Positions 9,501 to 16,454 of a DNA stretch of 64,000 bases are shown piece by piece. Under the pieces are notes generated by a model. The model saw only the letters and a list, made by a program, of their open reading frames with translations. It did no database searches and was not told the origin of the DNA. Both the position numbers and the translations under genes were made by a program. Source of the stretch: Microbacterium lemovicicum (lineage in GTDB: Bacteria > Actinomycetota > Actinomycetes > Actinomycetales > Microbacteriaceae); contig NZ_CP031423.1 of NCBI RefSeq assembly GCF_003991875.1, forward strand, positions 3,100,001 to 3,164,000, written 5' to 3'. Every line of letters begins with the position of its first letter. The stretch's first letter is position 1.

Positions 9501-9582
9501 GGACGGATGCATCGCTCGGCGCGTCCGCTCGGGGGCGGCGCCGGCCGGCGCCCGGTCGGAAGGACTCGACGTAGGCGCTCAT
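6532..9582 (-). CDS. lacZ: LacZ-type beta-galactosidase (GH2)
   Basis: A 1016-residue glycoside hydrolase family 2 enzyme, full length for LacZ. In order: sugar-binding jelly roll (DYRLVFDVPAGFERAVLRF and onward), immunoglobulin-like domain, TIM barrel with GVNRHEHHPDTGR, the acid/base motif SLANESW (Glu423) and the nucleophile motif LVEYAHAMGN (Glu529), then a C-terminal small-chain domain with DLYRAPTENDHG. No signal peptide, so it is cytoplasmic and acts on imported beta-galactosides. The ATG at 9582 overlaps the stop of the upstream aldo/keto reductase by 4 nt (ATGA), so the two are coupled. No galactoside permease lies next to it. Natural substrates may be plant galactosides rather than lactose. 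Confidence 0.93.
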   Translation of the reverse strand: MSAYVESFRPGAGRRRPRADAPSDASVLSLNGSWRFRLSPTAAGTGDAFIRDGFDDGGWDAMPVPSHWVLEDFTPLAGGPARSMRGTEEGPLYTNTAYPIPLDPPRVPTENPTGDYRLVFDVPAGFERAVLRFQGVDSCAKVWLNGAELGWSMGSRLPFEFDAPVRAGRNVLAVRVHRWSAGTYLEDQDMWWLPGIFRDVELIARPAGAIDDHFVHADYDSATGIGTLRVDASCPAVVEIPELGIRISAGETVSVLVEPWSARRPRLYRGTLRSEGHAVDDTETVALAVGFRRVEIVDGVFRVNGRPVTFHGVNRHEHHPDTGRTLDRETMIRDIELMKRANIDAVRTSHYPPHPEFLRLCDEYGLWVVLEVDLETHGFIYAGWEGNPPADARWHDALLDRLHRTVERDKNHPSIVVWSLANESWVGDAFGDMRRWLDDRDPSRPVLYERDPRYRDSDFASLMYPSLELLEQIGRREEPRGGRLGMHGIVFDDEVDREVEGEPDAATQVIAVTDADDARRRSLPFLLVEYAHAMGNGPGSLQDYQRIIEAHDRLCGGFVWEWIDHGFTVDGSDGQPMIMHGDDVDYEPRGGRFSLHGLVFSDRTPTPGLVELAKAYAPLEIAVDDVVRIRHRRQDADATGLTFRWTREIAGEAVDRGVLDVPVLTAGEAVEVALPVDVGRIDATAADAVLTVEAVLASDERWAPAGHVVAWGQRVLDGSSPAPREPASGTRRARGAASGALEIGPGIFDRTTGRMLRLGDLEIDGPTLDLYRAPTENDHGQGETNDLASVWHRTALDRLLHRIDDVAEDAGSLVVRGRTAPRTHPHGVDWMMRWTPDGDGLLLETEVDFTGPWADTPYMHRDIVVPRLGLLFALPAQLGEVAWFGRGPGETYADSFEGSRIGRFAASVDALQTPYPVPQENGNHVGTRWLELRGEDAGLRVDGCPLFDFTARRWTSHHLARAGKPHELRDTGRVWLNIDHAQQGVGSASVGPALPEQYRLPRRRTEWSVRIAAIVS

Positions 9583-10580
9583 CCCGCACCGCCGGGGGCG
9601 TCGTCGTCGATCGGCGTGGGAGCCGGCCCGAGCGCGTCGATCTCGGCCCACAGGTCGTCGGGGATCGTCTCGGCCTCCAGTGCGTCGAGCTGGGTCAGCC
9701 GCGGGACCGAGGACACCCCGACGACCGTCATGTCCACGAGCGGCGAGCGAGTCGAGAACCGGAGCGCAGTGGCGCGAAGAGTCGTGCCGTGCGCGGCGCA
9801 GACGGCTTCCGCCCGGCGCGCCCAGTCCTGCAGCGCGGCGGAGGCGGGACGGTAGCCGTAGGAGGGCGCGGCTGCCGGCGCCCGGCCGGCACCGGCCCCG
9901 GTCGTGGTGCCGCCCGTCGCGCCGGTCGCGAGGATGCCCGCGCCGAAGGGGGCGGCATTGACGACGCCCATGCCGCGAGTCCGCGCGTTCTCGAACAGGG
10001 CGGCGGCGCTCCGGTCGACGAGGGTGAAGCGGTTGTGGCTGAGCACCACGTCGAAGGCGCCGGTGTCGACGTACCTCGTCATGAGCGGGATCGGCCCGGC
10101 CGCGATGCCGATGGCATCCACCGCACCGCTGTCGCGCAGCTCGAGCATCCCCGCGAGCGCGCCGCCCGGGGCGACGGCCTCCTCGTACGACACGGTGTAC
10201 GGATCGTGCAGGTGCAGGAGCCGGACGCGATCGACGCCGAGGCGGCGCAGGCTCTCCTCGTAGGAGCGCAGGACGCGGTCGCGGTCGAAGGCGCCGGTCT
10301 CCGGGTCGCGGTCGACCTTGGTGACGACCCGCGACGCGGCGTCGCGGACGGCGGGCAGCGCCAGACCGAGCACGGGCTCGGAGCGGCCGCCGGCGTACTC
10401 GTTCGACGTGTCGATCGTGCGCCCGCTCGCCAGCATCGCCGTCGCCAGTTCCACAGCCGCGCTCTCCTGCGGCGATCCGGGGGCGGTTCCGCGACCGAGC
10501 CCGGACGTGCCGAGGGCGACCGTCGTCACCTCGATCCCGGTCCGGCCGAGCGTGCGGGAGGGCGGTGAGAGAGTGCTCAC
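9579..10580 (-). CDS. aldo/keto reductase, possible aldose (fucose/arabinose) dehydrogenase
   Basis: A 333-residue aldo/keto reductase resembling D-threo-aldose 1-dehydrogenases. Visible motifs are RTLGRTGIEVTTVALGTSGLG at the N-terminus, IDTSNEYAGGRSE with the catalytic Asp and Tyr, VVTKVDRD with the catalytic Lys, and the HLHDP strand. The GTG at 10580 is preferred because a GGAA ribosome-binding site precedes it by 7 nt; an upstream GTG at 10613 overlaps the probable -10 box (TAAGGT on the minus strand, 10612-10617). It is translationally coupled to the beta-galactosidase, which suggests oxidation of a released sugar. A Gly/Ala/Thr-rich insert lies around residues 205-225. Confidence 0.82.
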   Translation of the reverse strand: MSTLSPPSRTLGRTGIEVTTVALGTSGLGRGTAPGSPQESAAVELATAMLASGRTIDTSNEYAGGRSEPVLGLALPAVRDAASRVVTKVDRDPETGAFDRDRVLRSYEESLRRLGVDRVRLLHLHDPYTVSYEEAVAPGGALAGMLELRDSGAVDAIGIAAGPIPLMTRYVDTGAFDVVLSHNRFTLVDRSAAALFENARTRGMGVVNAAPFGAGILATGATGGTTTGAGAGRAPAAAPSYGYRPASAALQDWARRAEAVCAAHGTTLRATALRFSTRSPLVDMTVVGVSSVPRLTQLDALEAETIPDDLWAEIDALGPAPTPIDDDAPGGAG

Positions 10581-10660
10581 TGAATTTCCATTCTGTGGTG
10601 AATCTGATCTCACCTTACTGATGGAAGTCCGCTCGCGCCCCTCCTCGCATGAGCCCCTGT

Positions 10661-11692
10661 CTACGCGGTCCCGCCGTCGACGAGCGGGATCACCTGGCGG
10701 CCGAACCGCTCCAGATCCTCGAGCGGCGGTGAGAACTGGAGGAGGAGCGTGTCGACGCCGACGGCCTCGAAGTCGCGGATGCGTCCAGCCACGGTCTCCG
10801 GCGTGCCCACCAGGTTCGGCCGCAGGCCCCGGTTCGAGACGGAGTAATCGGCGAGCGCGACCTCGACGTCGAGGTTCGAGTTCTCGACGAAGGCGCGGTA
10901 CGAGTCGTAGGCCGGACCCTCGGTCACGGCGGTGATCCGTCGCACCTCTTCCTGCGCCTCCTCCTCCGTGTCGCGCACGACGACGAAGGCCGACATGCCG
11001 ATGTGGGCGAGGTCGGGGCGTCCGACCTCCGACCGCCGGCGCCTCATGTCGCGGATCTTCTCCTCGAGCTCGGTGACCGTGCCGCCGTGCGTCACGTAGG
11101 CGTCGGCGAACTCGGTGATGGCCTCGCGTCCGGCCTCACTCTCGCCGCCGGCGTAGATCAGCGGCGCCGAGACCGGCTTGGGCTCGAGATGCGTCCCGTC
11201 GAAGGCGTAGTGCGCACCATCGAACGAGTACGGCGTGTGCTGCCACAGCCCGCGCAGCACCTCGACGTACTCGCGGGTGACCGCGTAGCGCGCGTCGTGG
11301 TCGCCGAAGGGAACGCCGTACTGCCGGGCCTCCTCCGCCCACCATGCGGAGACGATGTTCAGCGAGAGACGGCCGGCTGCAGCATCCTGGATCGTCGCCA
11401 GCTGCCGCGCCGTCAACGCGGGCGGATGGAACGCGGGACGCACCGCCAGCATGATCTCCAGCTCGTGCGTCGTGGCGGCGAGGCCGGCGGCGACCGCGGT
11501 CGCGTCGAGCACCGGACCCGACGGTCCCTTGATGTCGTTGAGGTTCAGCTCGGGCACGAGGGTGAGCGCGAAGCCGGACGCCTCCGCCGCGGCGGCGAGG
11601 TCGCGCACGTAGGCGAACGTCGCCGGCACGCCCTCGTCGGGGTCGTTGCGCAGCCATCCCCCGAACGTCGGCGTCCAGTATCCGAACCTCAT
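10661..11692 (-). CDS. LLM-class flavin-dependent monooxygenase (SsuD/SfnG-like)
   Basis: A 343-residue luciferase-like monooxygenase with a TIM-barrel fold. It begins MRFGYWTPTFGGWL and contains AGRLSLNIVSAWW and PLIYAGGESEAGREAI, the stretches that in alkanesulfonate and dimethylsulfone monooxygenases contact FMN and the substrate. Such enzymes use reduced FMN from a separate reductase to cleave C-S or related bonds, often for sulfur scavenging. The ATG overlaps the stop of the preceding ATP-grasp gene by 4 nt, so the pair is an operon. No flavin reductase or sulfonate importer adjoins it, so the substrate stays open. Confidence 0.85.
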   Translation of the reverse strand: MRFGYWTPTFGGWLRNDPDEGVPATFAYVRDLAAAAEASGFALTLVPELNLNDIKGPSGPVLDATAVAAGLAATTHELEIMLAVRPAFHPPALTARQLATIQDAAAGRLSLNIVSAWWAEEARQYGVPFGDHDARYAVTREYVEVLRGLWQHTPYSFDGAHYAFDGTHLEPKPVSAPLIYAGGESEAGREAITEFADAYVTHGGTVTELEEKIRDMRRRRSEVGRPDLAHIGMSAFVVVRDTEEEAQEEVRRITAVTEGPAYDSYRAFVENSNLDVEVALADYSVSNRGLRPNLVGTPETVAGRIRDFEAVGVDTLLLQFSPPLEDLERFGRQVIPLVDGGTA

Positions 11693-12654
11693 CGGACGGC
11701 AGCCACGTCTGCTGCTGCTGCTGTCTGCTCGGCGAGCAGCGCCCCGAGGAACCGGGCGACGCGGCGTCCGGCCGGATCGTCGACGCCCGCCTCCACGTCG
11801 GGGCTGTAGTTCGTGTTCGTGTTCACGTCGTAGGTGACGGTGCGCCCGTCGCGCGTCTCCATGAACTCGATGCCGGCGATCTCGACGCCGTGGGCGGCCA
11901 GGAATGCCTCGTACTGCGTGATGAGCGGATGCTGCGGCCCCACCTCCGTGCGGAGGCGGAAGAGCGGCTCGGCGGCGACCCCGTTCTCCGGCACGGCACA
12001 GGCGTCGGCGGGGCAGAGCTCGAATCCGCCGGCGCTGGTGTCGACCCGGACGGCGTAGGCGAACCGGCCGCCGATGAACTCCGCGCGCGTCACGAAGGTG
12101 TCGGCGGAGAGGAGGAACTCCTGCAGCAGGGTGATGCCGTCGACCGCGACCTCGAAGTCGGGGCCGTCGACGTACGCGTCGAAGTCCTCGAACCGGTCGA
12201 AGCGGCGGACGCCGAGGCCCTTCCCGCCCTGGTTGTGCTTCGTGATGAAGGGCACCTCGAGCGACCGCGCGCTCTCCTTCAGCCCCTCGCGGCCGAAGAC
12301 GGCGATGGTGCGCGGCACGTCGAAGCCGGCACGGCGCAGCGCAGCGTGCTGCGCGACCTTGCTCACTTCGAGTGCGGTGACAGCGGAGCCGTTGACGACG
12401 CGGCGCCCCCAGCTCTCCAGCCAGGTCAGCGTCGCTCGGGCCGCATCCTTGGCCCCCTCGGCGTCACGGGTGTGCGAGGAGGCGCTCAGCCGCGACCAGA
12501 AGACACCGGCCGGCGGCGCGGCATCCAAGTCGATGGTTCCCGTTCCCAGCGGCCATTCGCGCAGCTCGACGCCCTCCGCGGCGAACGCGCGCGCGAACGG
12601 CGGAATCCACTCGGGGTTGTCGTGCAGCACGTAGACGGCGGCGTCAGAGGTCAT
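11689..12654 (-). CDS. RimK-like ATP-grasp ligase, substrate unknown
   Basis: A 321-residue ATP-grasp protein. The central domain has the lid and phosphate-binding stretch FITKHNQGGKGLGVRRF, and the C-terminal metal-binding part has GIEFMETRDG and TYDVNTNTNYSPD (the D-x-N-x-N pattern of metal ligands). ATP-grasp enzymes join a carboxylate to an amine or thiol through an acyl phosphate. The start at 12654 is supported by a GGAAGGA ribosome-binding site. It is the first gene of a two-gene operon with the flavin monooxygenase, and its 342-nt upstream region carries hairpins. Which acid and nucleophile it couples cannot be told; the low-complexity Ala-rich C-terminus looks unstructured. Confidence 0.8.
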   Translation of the reverse strand: MTSDAAVYVLHDNPEWIPPFARAFAAEGVELREWPLGTGTIDLDAAPPAGVFWSRLSASSHTRDAEGAKDAARATLTWLESWGRRVVNGSAVTALEVSKVAQHAALRRAGFDVPRTIAVFGREGLKESARSLEVPFITKHNQGGKGLGVRRFDRFEDFDAYVDGPDFEVAVDGITLLQEFLLSADTFVTRAEFIGGRFAYAVRVDTSAGGFELCPADACAVPENGVAAEPLFRLRTEVGPQHPLITQYEAFLAAHGVEIAGIEFMETRDGRTVTYDVNTNTNYSPDVEAGVDDPAGRRVARFLGALLAEQTAAAADVAAVR

Positions 12655-12996
12655 CGGGGTCCTTCCGTTCACAGCGACGTCGTTTCGTCTGCGGGGTGCT
12701 CCCCGGCGGGACGGCGCGTTCTCTTCCTCTTCGAGTCTCGTGGGATTCCGGATGGACGGGGCGGGAGAGGAGGTTCGTGTCGGTGTGTGACGGGGTCGGG
12801 TTGCCGCCTCTTTGCTCTTGACCGCCTGAGAGGCGGTCGAGGTGCGCCCCAGTTCTTCGTTCTCGACCGTCTCGGAGGCGGTGGCGGCTGCTCCACTTCT
12901 CCTCCACAGGCGCGAGCGAAAACCCCAGTCCACAGGTGCAAACAGACTCCGTCAGCTGACCCCGCCGATGTCGGTGGCCCCGCGTAGATTCACGTC
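12655..12996. other. intergenic region with two imperfect tandem repeats and a hairpin
   Basis: This 342-nt divergent gap between the ATP-grasp and HNH genes holds no convincing gene. Two related copies about 45 bp apart (around 12809-12838 and 12854-12882) each contain a GACCG...CGGT inverted repeat; the first is perfect (GACCGCCT-gag-AGGCGGTC, 12820-12838). Read on the minus strand, a CGGCAACCCG stretch (12797-12806) follows the hairpin. It may be a regulatory leader of the ATP-grasp/monooxygenase operon or a relic of the repeats around the HNH gene. Confidence 0.4.
12985..12990 (+). promoter_or_regulatory. leaderless -10 element for the HNH endonuclease gene
   Basis: TAGATT lies exactly 6 nt before the ATG at 12997, so the transcript should start at the initiation codon. 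Confidence 0.55.
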
Positions 12997-14403
12997 ATGG
13001 ACAGCACACCGGCCGGGTTCTTCTCACGCGGCGACGTCGATCGGCTCAACGCCGAGATCGACGGTGTGCGTGCATCGAATGCGGCGATCGGCCGCGCGCA
13101 GGCGGAGCGCATCCGCGCGCTGGCAGCGATCGCCGCGATCGCGGTCGCGCAGACGAGCCGCCTCCCCGCGCGCGCCTCACGCCTGCGCGACATGCCCGTC
13201 CGGTCCGTCGCTGCCGAGCTGGGCGCAGCAACCAGACAGCATGACCGCACCATGCAGCGCGAGCTCGACGAGGCCCTCACGCTCACGACCCGTCTCGCGG
13301 CGACGGTCGGCGCCCTCGCCGACGGCAGGATCTCCCTGCGACACGTGTCGGCGATCCTCGACGCCGGTATGACGATCGGCGATCCAGACGTGCGCGGCGC
13401 GTGGGAGGCGACGGTCCTCGAGTTCGCCGCCGCCCAGAGCCCCGGTCGCACGCGTGCCTACGCGCTGGAGCTGGCCGAGGCAGTCGACCCCGAGACCATG
13501 ACCGAGAGGTTCACCCGGGCCGCGCTCACGCGCGGCGTCTCCGTGACGCAGCTCGCCGATGGCATGTCGCAGCTCGTCGTCATCCTGCCCACGACCCTTG
13601 CGCGCGGCATCGCCGACCGGATCGGACGTATGGCGCGGCGCCTGCGGGAGGTGGCGCTGAGGGAGGCTGATGGTGCGGCCGTGTCGGCATCGGCTGGGGC
13701 TGGGGCTGGGGCTGCGGGTGCTGCTGCTGGCAGCGGTGCTCTGCCCTCGGCACCCGACCCGCTGGCGGACGGCTCGCCTGCGGCGGTCGTCGACACCCGC
13801 ACACTGTCTCAGATCGAAGCTGATCTGATCGCCGACCTGCTGCTGACGTCCGGTCCCGCGACCGATCCGACGCGTGACGACGGCGCCGGCGGCCTGAGTG
13901 CCATCCGCGCGTCGGTGCAGATCCTGATCCCCGCGACCGTTCTCACCGGGGCGAGCGACGCCGGTGCGACCCTCGACGGGCGCGCGCCGATCGACGCCGC
14001 CACGGCGCGTCGACTGGCCGGCGATGCTCCGGGCTGGGACCGCCTCCTGCTCCACCCGGTCACCGGTACGGTCGTCGAGGTCGACCGGTATGAGCCCACT
14101 GCCGCCCAGCGCCGGTTTCTCCGCGCCCGAGACCGGCACTGCCGCGCACCAGGATGCTGGCAACCAGCCCACCGCTGCCAGATCGACCACAACCACGAGC
14201 ACCACGAGGGCGGTCGCACGATGCTGGGCAATCTCGCGCATCTGTGTGTCCGCCATCACACGCTGAAGTCGGAGACGCCCTGGACTATTCACCAGCGACC
14301 TGACGGAACGCTCGAGTTCCACAGTCCTCTCGGCAACACCTACGAGGATCCGCCGCCACCCCGCGTGATGTTCGTGCCGACGGGCGACCCGCCACCGTTC
14401 TGA
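12997..14403 (+). CDS. DUF222 / HNH endonuclease (13E12 repeat family)
   Basis: A 468-residue protein with an N-terminal helical DUF222 domain and a C-terminal HNH nuclease domain. The nuclease part shows RDRHCRAPGC, CQIDHNHEHHEGG and LCVRHHTLK, giving the two Cys and the His-Asn-His residues of a zinc-supported HNH fold. Between the domains (about residues 228-250) is an Ala/Gly run encoded by GGGGCT and GCTGCT simple repeats. This family is multicopy in mycobacteria (13E12 repeats) and Microbacteriaceae and is often linked with mobile or recombining sites, but a biological role is not established. The DNA on both sides carries degenerate repeats, which may reflect its own insertion history. 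Confidence 0.88.
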   Translation: MDSTPAGFFSRGDVDRLNAEIDGVRASNAAIGRAQAERIRALAAIAAIAVAQTSRLPARASRLRDMPVRSVAAELGAATRQHDRTMQRELDEALTLTTRLAATVGALADGRISLRHVSAILDAGMTIGDPDVRGAWEATVLEFAAAQSPGRTRAYALELAEAVDPETMTERFTRAALTRGVSVTQLADGMSQLVVILPTTLARGIADRIGRMARRLREVALREADGAAVSASAGAGAGAAGAAAGSGALPSAPDPLADGSPAAVVDTRTLSQIEADLIADLLLTSGPATDPTRDDGAGGLSAIRASVQILIPATVLTGASDAGATLDGRAPIDAATARRLAGDAPGWDRLLLHPVTGTVVEVDRYEPTAAQRRFLRARDRHCRAPGCWQPAHRCQIDHNHEHHEGGRTMLGNLAHLCVRHHTLKSETPWTIHQRPDGTLEFHSPLGNTYEDPPPPRVMFVPTGDPPPF

Positions 14404-14744
14404 GCCGGCGCGCAGCAAGACGTATGCACGGTGAATGCTCGGCACACGTCGTGCGGGACGGCACGATCAGCGTGCTCACGTTCCGTGTCCGGGACCGCAC
14501 GCGGAAGGCGCACGACCCACGCCCGGACCGCGCGCGGGAACGTGCCCGACCCGCGTCCAGTACTACGCGAGGGAACGCGCGCGAACACGCACGACCCCAA
14601 CCGGACCCCCCCACACCGGGACCACGCAAGCCAACGCGCCCGACCGGCATCCAGGACCGCGCAAGCCAACGCGCCCTACCCTCGTCCAGGACCACGCGAC
14701 GGAAGAGCTCCGACCTACGAGAGGAGCGCCTGGGCATCTCGAAA
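14404..14744. repeat. degenerate tandem repeats (about 35-bp units) in a 341-nt gap
   Basis: From roughly 14465 to 14705 the sequence is built from five or six diverged units, the clearest being two adjacent copies starting AACGCGCCC and containing CCAGGACC before CACGC or CGCGC. They lie directly after the HNH gene and before the convergent LacI gene. Frames through it are Arg/Pro-rich and look non-coding. No inverted repeat suited to termination stands out. Confidence 0.6.
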
Positions 14745-15944
14745 TCACTCCGGCGAGCCGGCCGCCCCTGATGGCCTGGCCGCCGCACCGCTGCCGTCGC
14801 CGCTGCCACCGGAAGCGCCGCGCTGATCGCCCTCAGCGCCTCCCAGGTCGGCTGCAACGGCACCAGCACCCGCATCGCCGCCCACTCCCCCACTGGCGCC
14901 CACGCCCTCACTTCCACCCACGCCCTCACTTCCGCCCACGCCACCACCCGCGCCACCGGTCGACGCTCGCACGACGAGCTCCGGGCGGAAGCGGACGTGG
15001 CGGGCCGGCGCATCCGGATCCGCCAGGGTCTCGAACAGCAGCTCCACGGCCGTCGCACCGATCTGCCGGGCCGGCTGGCGCACGGAGGAGAGCGGCACCA
15101 CCGTCGCGCGCGCGAAGTCGATGTCGTCGTAGCCGATGAGGGCGATGTCCTCGGGCACGCGCACGTCGCCGAGGATCGACGCCCCCTGCAGCACGCCGAC
15201 GGCCAGGAGGTCGTTGGCGCAGAAGACCGCGTCGGGGCGTTCCGCCGCCGGTCGCGCCGCGATCGCGGCGCCCGCGTTCTGGCCGTGCTGCACGGTGAGT
15301 CCGTCGAGCTCGAGCACCTCGAGCGTGGCATCCGGGGCAGCATCCAAGGCCCGCCGCGCCCCCTCGAGACGATCGGCGACCTGCGGGATCGACAGGGGTC
15401 CGCCGACGAAGGCGATGCGGCGACGTCCCCGCGCGAGCAGGTGCGACACCGCCAGCGCGCCGCCCTCGACGTCGTCGACCGCGACGGACGACACCGCACC
15501 GGACGGATCGCCGGCGTCCACGAGCACGAGCGGCACGCCGGCGTCGACCACCGCCTCCCCGACGTTGCCCGTCGGCGTCAGCAGCACGCCGTTCACCCGC
15601 TGCTCGCGGAAGAGGGCCAGGTACGCGTCCTCGCGCGCGGGATCCTGTCCGCTGTTGCCGGTCAGCACCGAGATGCCGTCCGCAGCGGCACGCTCCTCGG
15701 CACCGCGCGCGACCTCGGCGAAGAACGGGTTGGCACTGTCGAGCACGACGAGTCCGATGCTGCGGCTGCGACCCGCACGCAGCTGCCGGGCGGCGTCATT
15801 GCGCACGAATCCGAGCTCCGCGATGACGGCGTGCACGCGGGCGACCGTGTCGGGCGACACCTTCTCGGGGCGGTTGAGCACGTTCGAGACGGTTCCGACC
15901 GAGACGGATGCCGCGGCCGCGACATCCTTCACACTCACTGCCAT
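14745..15944 (-). CDS. LacI-family regulator of the rhamnose operon, with Gly-rich tail
   Basis: A 399-residue LacI-type regulator. The N-terminal helix-turn-helix reads VKDVAAAASVSVGTVSNVLN with a hinge ending RNDAARQLRAG, followed by a periplasmic-binding-protein-like effector domain up to about residue 325 (VVRAST). The last 70 residues are a low-complexity Gly/Ser/Ala tail with repeats of GVGGSE, encoded by 18-bp tandem repeats near 14899-14940; LacI proteins usually end about where the tail begins. The ATG at 15944 is 7 nt after a CAGATT box. It is divergent from rhaM-rhaI-rhaD-rhaB, with an operator between, so it is probably the rhamnose-responsive repressor. A close paralogue lies at 26047. 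Confidence 0.87.
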   Translation of the reverse strand: MAVSVKDVAAAASVSVGTVSNVLNRPEKVSPDTVARVHAVIAELGFVRNDAARQLRAGRSRSIGLVVLDSANPFFAEVARGAEERAAADGISVLTGNSGQDPAREDAYLALFREQRVNGVLLTPTGNVGEAVVDAGVPLVLVDAGDPSGAVSSVAVDDVEGGALAVSHLLARGRRRIAFVGGPLSIPQVADRLEGARRALDAAPDATLEVLELDGLTVQHGQNAGAAIAARPAAERPDAVFCANDLLAVGVLQGASILGDVRVPEDIALIGYDDIDFARATVVPLSSVRQPARQIGATAVELLFETLADPDAPARHVRFRPELVVRASTGGAGGGVGGSEGVGGSEGVGASGGVGGDAGAGAVAADLGGAEGDQRGASGGSGDGSGAAARPSGAAGSPE

Positions 15945-15972
15945 CGGAGCCAATCTGACGCGGGGTCCGGTC

Positions 15973-16015
15973 TTGACGTCGACCGGCTCCCCAGGTTATC
16001 GTTTGAAACGATTCA
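15973..16015 (+). promoter_or_regulatory. rhamnose operon promoter with LacI operator
   Basis: A -35-like TTGACG (15973-15978) is followed by the symmetric ATCGTTTGAAACGAT (15998-16012), which includes TGAAACGATTCA (16004-16015). That 12-mer differs by one base from the palindrome before the second LacI gene at 25937. The operator overlaps the likely -10 and start-site region, fitting repression. Confidence 0.65.
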
Positions 16016-16064
16016 GCGCGTCCGCCACACGAGCTCCGGACGCCGCCGACACGAAGGAGTGCCC

Positions 16065-16454
16065 GTGACCCGCGTCGCGTTCGAGCTGCAGATCGCTCCC
16101 GACCGCGTCGAGGAGTACGTCCGCCGCCACTCCCCCGTCCGCGCCGAGATGCTGGCCGAGATCGCCGCCGCCGGGCGCCGCAACTACTCGCTGTTCCTGG
16201 GCGCCGACGGCCGCCTCTTCGGCTACTACGAGACCGACGACGACGACGCGGCACAGGCCTATCTCGCCGCCTCGCCCGTGGCCGCCGCGTGGGAGGCCTC
16301 CATGGCCGAGTTCTTCGTCGGCCTCCACGGCCGCCCCGACCAGGCCGCGACCCCCCTCACCGAGGTCTTCCACCTCCACGACCAGCTGACGGCCGCAACC
16401 GCCGACAGCACCACTACCGACACCGACACCGACACCGAAGGCACCGCATCATGA
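16065..16454 (+). CDS. rhaM: L-rhamnose mutarotase
   Basis: A 129-residue RhaM/RhaU protein, which interconverts alpha- and beta-L-rhamnose so that imported sugar matches the isomerase. Family features are the N-terminal FELQIAPDRVEEYVRRH with the catalytic His, the stretch AAGRRNYSLFL and LFGYYETDD. The GTG start has a GAAGGAG ribosome-binding site 6 nt upstream. RhaM proteins are usually about 104 residues; here the last 25 are a Thr/Asp/Ala tail from a CACCGA simple repeat. It is the first gene of the operon and overlaps the isomerase start by 4 nt. Confidence 0.88.
   Translation: MTRVAFELQIAPDRVEEYVRRHSPVRAEMLAEIAAAGRRNYSLFLGADGRLFGYYETDDDDAAQAYLAASPVAAAWEASMAEFFVGLHGRPDQAATPLTEVFHLHDQLTAATADSTTTDTDTDTEGTAS

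Noticed and set aside
7003..9855. A 950-codon plus-strand frame opposite the beta-galactosidase
   Set aside because: Composition is that of reverse-strand shadow (Arg, Val, Gly, Asp), and the opposite strand has an intact GH2 enzyme with both catalytic glutamates.
14465..14705. CRISPR array
   Set aside because: Units are diverged, adjacent with no unique spacers, and no cas genes are nearby; it is a degenerate tandem repeat.
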